Assembly: GCA_015178975.1 (NCBI GenBank)
Contig: WHVD01000005.1
Location: forward strand, 62,001-126,000
Direction: 5' to 3'
DNA: 64,000 nt
From: Hysterangium stoloniferum
Lineage: Eukaryota; Basidiomycota; Agaricomycetes; Hysterangiales; Hysterangiaceae
Shown: one piece after another, positions 1-9,620 of the stretch
Numbering within the stretch: position 1 is the first letter of the stretch
Layout: each line of letters opens with the position of its first letter
The notes under the pieces: model-generated
Databases searched by the model: none
What the model was told of the DNA's origin: nothing
Seen by the model: the letters and a program-made list of their open reading frames with translations, nothing else
Position numbers and translations under genes: made by a program

Positions 1-201
1 CTGGGTCCCAGCGGGTTATTTGGTAGTGGGTATAGAGAGTCAGGTACAGATAGAGTGGGTGCATACAGAGAGTCAGGCATAAACAAGTTGACATGTGGGC
101 TCTGGTGGGAACTCTGGTTGTAACTATACAAAATAGAGGGTCGGGAGCATGTTGGACAGGGTCCGGGAGCCTGGAGGCTGGCAGGTTTTCCAGTTCCTGA
201 T
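1..201 (-). repeat. LTR-B fragment, inverted
   Basis: This stretch is the reverse complement of the first part of the LTR at 4036-5078. Its right edge reads CCAGTTCCTGATA, against the expected LTR start TGTCAGGAACCGG in reverse. It abuts Tc1 transposase sequence at 202, so it was probably inserted in that Tc1 element. The other half and any target duplication lie left of the window. Confidence 0.7.
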
Positions 202-725
202 ATTTAGAAAGATCATGACCCTGAACACACCTGCAAGAAGGCCCAGACTGGGTTTCAAGATAATGATTTTAATGTCCTCCCATGGCCAGCACAGTTTCCA
301 GACCTCAACCCCATTGAATACTTGTGGGATCATAAAAAGAGGAGGCTAAGGGATACTGGAGTTGTGAGAGGGTGGAGGAGGAGGAGAACAAGATTGATGT
401 AGAGGTGTGTCAGAATTTGATTGAGAGTATGCCTAGAAGGGTTGCAAGTGTGTTGAAGGAAAAGGACAGCCATACTAAGTACTGAATATTAGTAGTTTTG
501 TGGGTCAGAGTTGTTGGCCATAAAACCCTTCCAATGAATCTCCTGTATATATATATTTGTAGTATTTCCACATTTGTAGCTTATGTAATGGGGTTGTATT
601 TAAACAATCTAGATATGATAGAGCATATTCATAAATATTTTTGATATTTTTGCAATTTTCTCCTCTGAGTTATCAAGGATATACATCTGAAGTACCAAAC
701 ATTGGAAGGGTTTTTTGAGTCACTG
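202..725 (+). pseudogene. Tc1/mariner transposase 3' remnant with right TIR
   Basis: Translation recovers the end of a Tc1-type DDE transposase in shifted frames: residues around HTCKKAQTGFQ, then PWPAQFPDLNPIEYLWDH, which carries the catalytic Glu region NPIEYLWDH. Frameshifts and stops break it. The right end is a terminal inverted repeat finishing AAGGGTTTTTTGAGTCACTG at 725, followed by TA, the expected Tc1 target. The left part is missing because LTR-B interrupts it. It sits in the GGAGG family-2 element that continues at 728. Confidence 0.8.
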
Positions 726-727
726 TA

Positions 728-968
728 GAGATACTAGAGAGTGCATCTTATCCCAAAGATTAAACCATAACCCAGAGAACCTTGTTTAACTATGATGTTT
801 GTGCATACATATTTCAAAAAAGTATACAAGTCTTAAAGATGAAATTTTGGGATAATGAAATTTAAACCCCTAAAATATGCAGTCATAGCCAGAGGAAATA
901 GTCTCACTTAAAAATATGAGGATTTTTCCACAAAGTTTTGCATATTCAATAAATTGTGACTATCCTCC
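728..968 (-). mobile_element. GGAGG family-2 element, partial, inverted
   Basis: Read on the minus strand from 968, this begins GGAGGATAGTCACA and follows, with scattered differences, the first 240 or so bases of the complete family-2 element at 56796-57376. It is interrupted by the Tc1 remnant at 725. It has no coding capacity. The shared GGAGG end relates it to the 675-bp repeats of the 7-kb element at 44892. Confidence 0.65.
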
Positions 969-1424
969 CTGCTCCAGCCATTAAATACAGCTTGATCTTA
1001 ACCAACCCATATACTACACCACATCTGTGTGTCACTGCAGCAAACAGTTTATTGCCTCCCCCAGTTGAGCTTCTGGCACCAATCAGGATTCCTTGTCACC
1101 TCTAGTTGAGCTTCTGACAATAACCCTACCCCCTGGTCACCTCTAGTTGAGCTTCTGACCCAATCAGTATTCCCTGCCACCTCTAATTGAGCTTCTGGTA
1201 ATAATCCTACATCCTTGTCACCTCTAGTTGAGCTTCTGACAAGAGTTCTGTTCCCTTGCCACCTCTTAGTTGAGTAGCTGGCCTTTATATTACTTTTCCA
1301 CCTCTAGTTGAGTTGTTGGCTATCAATTAAAGTAATAAACAATCTTGGATACCTTTGCTTGAAATTTGAAATATAATTTGAGTAGTAGCCTTTATTACTC
1401 TTCCATCTCTAGTTGAGTTGTTGG
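969..1424. repeat. Repeat E, first segment, with minisatellite
   Basis: This is the start of a dispersed repeat whose second, inverted copy lies at about 39838-41475. From about 1055 to 1420 it carries a variable tandem repeat built on CACCTCTAGTTGAGCTTCTG with a period of about 50-60 bp. The inverted copy has the matching motif (CTCAACAAGAGGTG) at 40380-40720. No coding potential is seen. Repeat E resumes after the solo LTR at 2423-2641 and again at 13998-14356. Confidence 0.6.
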
Positions 1425-2422
1425 TGTTACGACCCATTCCCGGATATTTCAATATCCAATATCCGACTTCCAACTATCCAATCCCGACTTCCGACTATGG
1501 AACATTATAGTTACCATATCTTCCGTACTCTTTCCTTTGTTCCATATTTGGTAATTTGTCCGTTGACAAGTATTCACTCGTTTGTTTGTTATATTCCCAT
1601 TTCAGAGTATTGTCTCTCTTATCCGTCTCATTGTATTCCCATTTCGGAATATTTCCATTTCTGTCTTATTGTGGTCTTAGTTTGTAGTACAATAATGAGA
1701 AGACTTATATTAGTTTCCATGAATTTGTACTTTACTTTAGATCTGATATCAACTTAATTCTTATTCCCTCTTCCATCTTTCTGTACACTCGATATTCGGA
1801 ACTCTTCAGAACTCTGAATATCCATATCTTCTAGCATAAGTTCTGTCTTTGAAATTAAGGACTTTCGAGTGTTTGCATAGAGGCACAGCACATAAGTTGA
1901 AGCTGACGTCCTGTCACGAATCGATTATTCTTCTATAAAGTCGAATAATATTCTACTAATCGAACTCAAAAGCCTCGTTCGACGAAGTATATATTCGCCC
2001 TGTCGATGAAGTAAGAGGCTAATACCAGTCACGAGAACTCACGGAAGTATTTGTCGAAGAAGTTACGACAAAGTAGATTACTAATATCACTAATATACAG
2101 ATATTTTGACTGACTTCCCTCGCTCCTTTCGTAGCCCTTTTATGCTTTTCGTCATATCGTTATGACTATGTTATGAACTAATTATGAAATCATATATGAC
2201 GTCGAAATGAGACATGTCGAAAGAGATTCGATGGTGTCGATTAATGTTCGGTTTGTTGAGTTGAATTCGATAGGTCGAAGAGTTGTCGAAAGTTACCTTT
2301 GAATGTTTGTGACAATACGTGACATGTGACGGTTGTGACACGTCCTGACCCTATCTGATAGTTTCTGAGTTTCCAGTGACTTTCCGATAGTTCTGGAATA
2401 AGTTCTGACATGGCACTTAACA
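1425..2422 (+). mobile_element. Solo LTR, family C
   Basis: It starts TGTTACGACCC and ends CACTTAACA, the TG...CA form of an LTR. It is flanked by a perfect 5-bp target duplication GTTGG (1420-1424 and 2423-2427). A second copy at 37594-38179 confirms both ends. The extra length here comes from a nested LTR at 1912-2340. No internal retrotransposon sequence is present, so it is a solo LTR left by recombination. Confidence 0.88.
1912..2340 (+). mobile_element. Solo LTR, family D, nested in LTR-C
   Basis: It starts TGTCACGAATCG and ends GGTTGTGACA, and is flanked by a perfect 5-bp duplication CGTCC (1907-1911 and 2341-2345). It carries many TCGA-containing motifs. A related copy lies at 54045-54452. 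The uninterrupted LTR-C at 37594 reads straight through the insertion point. Confidence 0.87.
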
Positions 2423-2755
2423 GTTGGCTATCAATTAAGTAATAAACAATCTTGTTACCATTGTTTGAGATTAGAAGCACAATTCTAATTTCTCCTGGTT
2501 TTAAGCATAAATAAATACTGAGAATATCCTTGCAAGATCCTTAAGACTACATTAAGATCCTGATAAGTTAGTATCACAGTAGACTCTGTAGGTTAGTGTA
2601 AATAAAGCATAAACATATTAGCCAAATAGTGTTTTATTCTACAGTGAGGGACAAAACCCTTCCAATGATTTGTGGTTGTGCAAAGATTCTTGAATAACTC
2701 AAGAACCACTGTAGCTACAGACCTGAAATTTGGTGGGTGGTTAGGTCTATCCATA

Positions 2756-3188
2756 TAAATGAATTTTGCTTGGTGGGTTGTGGATGCAAAAATACATGAA
2801 AATCCCAACTGGGCAAAAAAAGATGCCAGAAAAATAAAAGGTACCATTAGTGACTCAGCTTTCATTGTTACATCAGCACAGAACCAAATCCAGAAGCATT
2901 TTTGCACTCGTGGGGGTATGTTTAAGGCCGCAGGAACTTTTTGGCACTTGCAGGAGTATTCTTTACCACTGTATGAGCATTTGTAATATGCATGAAAGTA
3001 TTTTGATGCACGGGAGTATTTTTTGAGGCTGTGAGAGTATTTCTTAAATGTGCTGAACCATTTCATGTGCAAATAGACATATTTCCCACGACACTCCCTG
3101 CACCTTCTGTAAGCATTTCCTGTACTCTTTACAGAAGCATTTCCTGCACTCTTTATGGAAGCATGTCCCATGCCCTTCAATTTTGATG
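2756..3188. other. Unassigned sequence between Tc1 TIR and Helitron 5' end
   Basis: This segment follows the Tc1 left TIR but is not shared with Helitron copy 2, so it is not part of the Helitron. It contains degenerate motifs around GGAGTATT and AAGCATTTCC repeated several times. Open frames exist on both strands but none shows a recognisable domain, and I do not call a gene. Confidence 0.4.
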
Positions 3189-3255
3189 CCAGTTCTCTGG
3201 AGAAGGGTCACATATCCCTGGGGGGGGGGAGGATCTATAAGCATTTCCGGGAAAA

Positions 3256-3595
3256 TCTTAATAAAATTGGAATAATTCAAATAAAATACAATAAATGAAA
3301 ATAAAATGTTTAAAAATAAAATAAAATAAAATAAAATAAATCAAAAAGAAATATGAGAAATCAAGAAGTAAAAACAATAAATAAAATAAATCAAAATAAA
3401 ATACAATAAATCCAAATACAATATAATAAATCAAAATATAATAAAACTATAATCAAAATAAAATACAGTAACTCAAAATAAAATACAATATATCAAAATA
3501 AAATACAGTAACTCAAAATAAAACACAATAAACCAAAATAAAATACAGTAAATCAAAATGAAATACATTACATAAATCAAAATAAATAAATCAGG
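3256..3595 (+). repeat. A-rich AAATAAAATAC low-complexity tract
   Basis: Degenerate repeats of AATAAAATAC and AAATCAAAATA fill this tract. The counterpart in copy 2 is at 31385-31675, shorter and with different unit numbers, as expected of replication slippage. It belongs to the Helitron 5' non-coding region. Confidence 0.8.
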
Positions 3596-4035
3596 TGAGC
3601 ACAGTGATTACTTGCAGTTGACCATCAATTCAACCATTGGAACTGTTCTTTCTTTTGTAACTATTATTCCTTTTGTAACCATTGTTTCCTTTGTCACCGT
3701 TGTTTCCTTTTGTCACCGTTCTTTGAAGACTTTCCTTTCTCTATGTGAACACTTTCTTCTTTTTAAAAGGAGTCCTTTCTCAAACAATGAGTCTCAGAAA
3801 TACTTAAAAGTTGTTGACACAGGGGGGTTTGGGAGGCTTCACCTCCCAACAAGCTGGAGCCCACAGTGAAGTTGTGGGGCTGGTTGCAGAGTGACTGCCC
3901 CGTAGCATAGCAAGGGTTCCCAAGCTTGTCATATAAGTTAATTTGCATTGGTGGGTCCATGGGTGTTGTTGCTGAGTCATAAAATAGAAGCACCTGTGAG
4001 CAAAGTGAGCCCTATTTTCCCATGGTCTGCATCTG

Positions 4036-5078
4036 TGTCAGGAACCGGAAAACCCGCCAGCCTCCGGGCCCCTGGACCCCGTCCTACATGCTCCCGACCC
4101 TCTATATTGTATAGTAACAACCGGAGTTCCCACGGGAGCCCGCATATCAACTTGTTTATGCCTGACTCTCTGTACGCACCCCACCTGTCTGCATCTAACA
4201 CTCCATGTCTCATACACCAGTCCTCGGACTCCGGACTCCACCCTACATACACCCGACACTCTGTGTCTTATGTACCAGTCACCGGACTCCGACCGGACTC
4301 CTGGAACCCCTCTAACAGAGCATAGAACCCCGCTCCTGTTATCTGTCTCTGCGTCTCACACTCCAGTCATTGGAAAACCCACTGGACTCCACCGGACCTC
4401 CTGCACATCAACCCTGTCTATACCCGACACTATCTTGTGCACCAAGTCACCGGACTCCGATCGGACTTCCGGAACCCCTCTAACTGAGCCCCGCTCCAGT
4501 TATGGTTAAATGATCTGTCATGATTCGTTCTCCGCTCCCGTTCCGTTCCATCCCTAATCCAGTTTAGTACTTACTTGTTTCATTTTATGTTTAATAGTTC
4601 TGCCTCTCATTAATACCGGATTTGGTATTATTACATTTCACAGTCTATATAAGTCTGCTATATTCATGTACTTAGAATCCAGTTTCAATCTCGAACTAGT
4701 TTTCCCCCGAACAAGTTTGATCCTTGAACAGTCTCTAGTCCTCTTGTCTGTCTGCACACTCGATTCCCGGAACTCCCACGGGAACTCCGGAATCTATATC
4801 TTCCTGTATGCATTCTGTCAGCTCGAAATATGGACACCCGAATGAGTGTACGAGGGCGCAGCCTATAAGCTGAAGCCAAGTCCATCTCAGTCGTATCACC
4901 ATACTTTCTGGTAATTATTCTGATATCACCGCTCCTTGTACTAATAATCCCCAGAACTTTCCCGGGACCTATTACCTGGGGACTCCCTGGGACTATTCCC
5001 GGAAGCAAGTGTGTGTTCAGAATAGTTACCGGAAACCTCCGCGGGAATATCCGTGGAGCTTTGTTCGGGAACTTAACA
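4036..5078 (+). mobile_element. Solo LTR, family B
   Basis: It starts TGTCAGGAACCGGAAAACCC and ends GGGAACTTAACA, with a perfect 5-bp duplication ATCTG (4031-4035 and 5079-5083). Helitron copy 2 has the unoccupied site at 31968-31972, where GGTCTGCATCTGCGAG reads through. That proves both borders and dates the insertion after the copies separated. An inverted copy lies at 37051-38706. Confidence 0.92.
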
Positions 5079-5551
5079 ATCTGCGAGTGAAGCGAGCAGC
5101 CTGTTTCCCATAGTCTGTATCTGTGAGCACAGCAAGCCTCAGGGTTCCCACAAAAATTTAAAACTCCTCCTACTGCTGCCATGCTGTCAGGCCACCCAAT
5201 CACTTGCATCTTCCACTCTAAGCTCTCTAAAAATACACTCTGACCAGTTCTTCCATAGGACAATCAAGGGCTATATAATTACCACTTTTCTGAGCCTTTT
5301 AATTGGCCCCATTGGCTTTGAGGCATGTGACAGCAAATTCTCTCTTTTTGAATTTAAACTTATTTTTTCCTATAAACCTTTGGTCTTTTTTGGTAGTTTT
5401 GTTAAATAAGATCAGGGAGGTGAAGTTCTGAAGATTTTATTGAGTTTCCTGGAAATTCCAGTGAGTTATTTGTTAATTTTCACTTTTTTTAATGTCTTTT
5501 TAATACATTCCTGTCTCTTTTTGTATCCTTTCTGGCTCAGATCACATCCTC

Positions 5552-6340
5552 ATACCATCCAGGACTTTTTCAGGTAAGTCTTGGATTATTTTGATTATGT
5601 TTCTGCTTTTTTTTGATATTTTTCTGTATAAAATTTCATGTTTTTAATTTTTTTTTATGTTTCTTTAGGAAACCTTCTGATCTGTTGATTCTTATTTGAT
5701 CTCAAGGAATCTTCTCAACATCCAGGATACTTTCAGGTAAGTTTTAGGTTGTTTTGATCATGTTTTCTTTTTTTTTTTTTTTGGGATTTTTCTGTATTTA
5801 AACTTCACATTTTTAATGTTTTTTAATTTGTTTTTGTCTCAAGGGATCCTCAACATCCAGGATACTTTCAGGTAGGTTTTAAGTTGTTTTGATCATGTTC
5901 TTTTATTTTTTTGGTATTTTTCTGTATTTAAATTTTGCATTTTTTATGTTTTTTTAATGTTTCTTAAGAAGACCTTTTGATCCTTTCATTTTGATTTCAT
6001 CTCAAGGCATCTTCTCAATAGCCACAATAGTTTCGGGTGAGCCTTGGATTGTTTTGATCATGTTTTTGAGTTTTTTGGTATTTTTCTGTATTGAAATTTC
6101 GTGTTTTAACATTTTTTTTATTGTTTTTTTTTAGGAGACCTTCTAATCCTTTGGTTCTTACTTCATCTCAAGGCATCTTCACAACATCCAGGACAGTTTC
6201 AGGTGTGTTTTAGGTTGTTTTGATCATATTTCTGCTGTTTTAATGTTTTTTGAATGTTTTTCAGAGAGACTTCTTATTCCTTTGGTAGCCATTTCATTTC
6301 ACAACATCCTTACAATATCCAGGACATTTTCAAGTGAGTT
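5552..6340 (+). repeat. Tandem intron-like units in Helitron leader
   Basis: About six units of 130-170 bp repeat in tandem. Each has an exon-like piece ending CATCCAGGATACTTTCAG followed by a donor-like GTAAGT or GTAGGT. A T-rich stretch with GTTTTGATCATGTT follows, then an acceptor-like TTTAG or TTAAG before the next unit. Donor-like junctions fall near 5570, 5737, 5868, 6034, 6204 and 6334. The array is also in copy 2 at about 32450-33115. It could be a spliced 5' UTR or a plain tandem repeat. Confidence 0.6.
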
Positions 6341-6715
6341 GTGTATTCACTTATATAAGATATATTTGTTATTCTAAGCAAATTTCCTTTTTTAAAATGC
6401 ATTTTCCTATTATCCTTCCACTTTTTTGGGTTTTTTTACTCATTGCAGGTAAGTAAAACACTATCCAAGTTCTATTTTATCTTTCTGATGCTTTTGGACT
6501 AGACTAAAAATATTGGAAATATTCCAAGTGAGTGTTTAAATGATATCCATATATTTTGGCATATTTTTTTGATTATTTTTGACTACTTTAGATTCTTTTG
6601 GCTTTGTTCACATTGATTCACTTCAGTATAGGTGGAGTTTTTCAAATACAATTCAAAAGGCATTTTAAAGGTATGTTTACAATATTTTCTATGGTTACTT
6701 GGTATTGACTGAATA

Positions 6716-7261
6716 TTGTCAAGTTTCACTTTTTTGTCTATTGGTTGCTTGCATAGTAATGTAAGTCTATCCTATTCTTCATTCAATGCCTACTCTATCC
6801 ACCATTTTAAGGATCTACCTTCTGAACCTTCTACACCTGAATGCAATTGGCAGAATGTATGTGCTCAGGACCATCAGCAGCATTTGGTAATGACCCCACA
6901 CACTGAGTGTTGCTGCCTGAGACATGATGGTATTTCTCAGCAGCATGGTATTCCTGCTCCTGTACCATTTCTCTTGGCCCTTCCTGCCAATCCTATGTCA
7001 AACAATCAGCAGGATTCATTTGCCATTGCTGTATCATCACATAATATTGCCCCTCCTGCCAATCCTCTGCCTAATAATCAGCAGGATCCATTTGCTATTG
7101 CTGGATCATCACATAATATAGATGGTCCTGCCACTCCTCTGCCTATCAATCAGCAGAATCCATTTGCTATTGCTGGATCATCACATAATATAAATGGTCC
7201 TGCTCTTACTCCTGGCATTGCTATAGCTAATATACATGTCCAATTGGCAAATGGACTATAG
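6716..7261 (+). pseudogene. Helitron polyprotein N-terminal repeat region
   Basis: This open frame precedes the recognisable Helitron domain and is presumably its N-terminal, low-complexity part. It holds three to four tandem copies of a unit of about 25 residues with the core NQQDPFAIAGSSHNI (roughly residues 90-170); the matching DNA repeat is about 78 bp at 6975-7205. The frame closes at 7261. Proline-rich coding in other frames bridges to the Rep region at 7519. No known domain is seen. The region is absent from Helitron copy 2 by deletion. Confidence 0.55.
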
Positions 7262-7518
7262 CTTGCATCATCATCTAGACACAATCCTGCTGCATTGCAA
7301 CCTCCTTCTCAAGTAGGCAGGGTAGCAGTGGAAGAATTATTTACCCAGGTTGCTCTGAACCCTGCACCTCCCCTCCTAATCATAGAAGGAGATGGGCTCC
7401 TGCTACACAAGCTCAGGCAGCTGCTGTTCCATTACAACAGGCACCCTCCCAGATTATTCCTGCTCCTCCTATCTTACCTGTAGACCATGTTCCTATTCCT
7501 GCTATTGTTTCTATACCA

Positions 7519-9620
7519 ATGGATGAGGATGCATTACCATTACCACATATTCCTGAGCCTGCTGAATCTGTTCCACCACCTCCTGGACCCCCTGGGTCAC
7601 TCCCCCTGGCCAGGTGCCCAATTGATGAGGACAATCCACAGGTACAGCCACATTATCTGGGAACAATGACTGTATTGTGTTCAAAATGCAATGCATTACA
7701 TTGGATGGCAGAGTGTCTTGACCATTCCTCTAATAACAATCCTCTTTTTGGAGGTTGTTGTCTATCTGGAAAGATCAGATTACCTATACTTGAAGATGTC
7801 CCTCAACCATTAAATCATCCACTAGAGAATCCTGAGGATGCAGATTTTAAAGAGTTTTGTGAAAATATACGGGCATATAATTCTGCTTTAGCATTTACTT
7901 CCCTAGGTGCTGCAATGGACAGGTCATTGCTTGATGCATGGTCCTTATGTCTTTAAGCTCCATGGGGAACTTAGACATAATCATGGTGCTCTGATTCCTA
8001 ATGAGGGTCAGACACCTTCCTATGCTATGGAGCAGGATGAGGTGCAGGGAATTCCTGAAGAACTTGAACCTGAACAAGTGACAGAGAATAGGTGGAAGAA
8101 AAATCAGACAAAAGTCTCCCAGATAAAGTATTATGCTTATCAACTCTTTCAAAGAATTGGTGAAGCAACTACAATTCTGAGAGGTGGGAAACTGCTTCAG
8201 CAATACATTGTAGATGCATGGGCAGCAGCAGAGCAAAGCAGGCTATCATGGATAAGACACAATCAAGGCACTTTATGAGCTGAAATGTACCATCAGGTGG
8301 TTGATGCCTTCACAGTACAAGATAATAACCAGCAACCTGAGCCAAATAAATTGGAAGTAGATTTATACTGCCTGCAACCTTTCAAGGTAGCAGTCAGGAT
8401 ATGATGGAAAATCTGCAAAATTCATTGGCTATATCATGCAAGTATGGCAATGCAAGCATGTTTATTACTATGACAGCCAACCCCAAATGGAGGGAAATAA
8501 CCGAAGCACTTTTCTCAGGGCAAACTGCAGCTGATCACCCAGATATAGTGTCACATGTTTTTGCATTGAAAAAGGCACACTTGCTTCAGCTCATTATGAA
8601 GAGAAATTACCTTGGCAAAACAGTTGCCTGTGTCCATACTATTGAATTTCAGAAGTGTGGACTCCCTCATGCATTTGCTCATATGGTTTGAAGAGGGGGC
8701 AAAACTTCAGACTCCTGCAGAAATTGATTATATGATATCTGCAGAGTTTCCAGATCAAGATGAGCAACCAAAGCTTTACAAGTTGGTATCTGAGGTCATG
8801 ACTCATGTATGTGGTGAAAAATGTATCAAAGATATCAAATGCACAAAGCGTTTTCCCAAGCCCTTTTGTGAATCTACAAGTATAAATGCAGAGGTCATGA
8901 GCTAGACAATTGACATGTTGTCCCTTACTGTGCTGCCCTTCTTCTCATTCTGGAATGTCATATCAATGTTGAGATGACTTTTAATATTAAATATATTCAC
9001 AAGTATATATACAAAGGACATGATCATACAACAATGGAGTTTGGAAAGAACAAGGATGAAATTCAACAATATATTGATGCCCACTATGTCAGTGCACATG
9101 AAGTATTTTGGAGACTTTTGGAAAATGAGATACATACTCAAATACCTGCTGTTATAGCCCTCCCTGTACATTTAGAGAATCAACAGTCAGTTATCTTTGA
9201 TGGCATGGAGGGTCCAGAAGAGGCTTTGGATGCTGCCCATCATTTCAAGACCACATTGATGGCATACTTTGAGGCCAATGCTAAAAATGCAATAGGCCTT
9301 AATGGTAAGAGCAGCCAATTCACTTCACTATGTTGAATTTCCAGAATTTTTCACATGGAATTCAAAAAAAAAAAAACAGAAAATGGAATACAGGGAAAAG
9401 AGGATTTGCCATTGGACATATTCATTTTGCAGGACCCTCAAGTGGTCCAAGGTTCTTCCTACAGACTTTACTCACAGTTGTCAAGGGGGCAACTTCTTTT
9501 GAAGATCTCAGGACCTAAGAAGGACAGGTCTATCCTTCATTCCAAGCAGCCTGTATGGCACATGGTCTACTTGAAGATGATAAAGAATGGAAGTTGTGGC
9601 TTCAAGAGGCAACGGCTATG
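7519..9620 (+). pseudogene. Helitron Rep (HUH nickase) domain, broken
   Basis: Successive frames spell the Helitron N-terminal region: a CSKCNALHWMAE zinc-binding-like motif near 7675, FGGCCLSGKIRLP, then YVFKLHGELRH (7940-7975). The Rep core follows: MFITMTANPKW (8458), ACVHTIEFQKCGLPHA (8629-8676) and YIHKYIYKGHD (8992-9024) with the expected tyrosine. The HUH motif near 8670-8680 is damaged: the histidine pair that should follow GLPHA is lost by an apparent 2-nt deletion, and the frame resumes as HLLIWFEEG. Other stops lie at about 7954, 8276 and 8903, and frameshifts near 9335-9360, where an A-run sits. The protein would nick single-stranded DNA in rolling-circle transposition; it cannot do so here. 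Confidence 0.82.

Noticed and set aside
3948-4509. Open frames on both strands (125 and 91 codons)
   Set aside because: They lie in the solo LTR-B and reflect its GC-rich, stop-poor sequence. No domain is seen.
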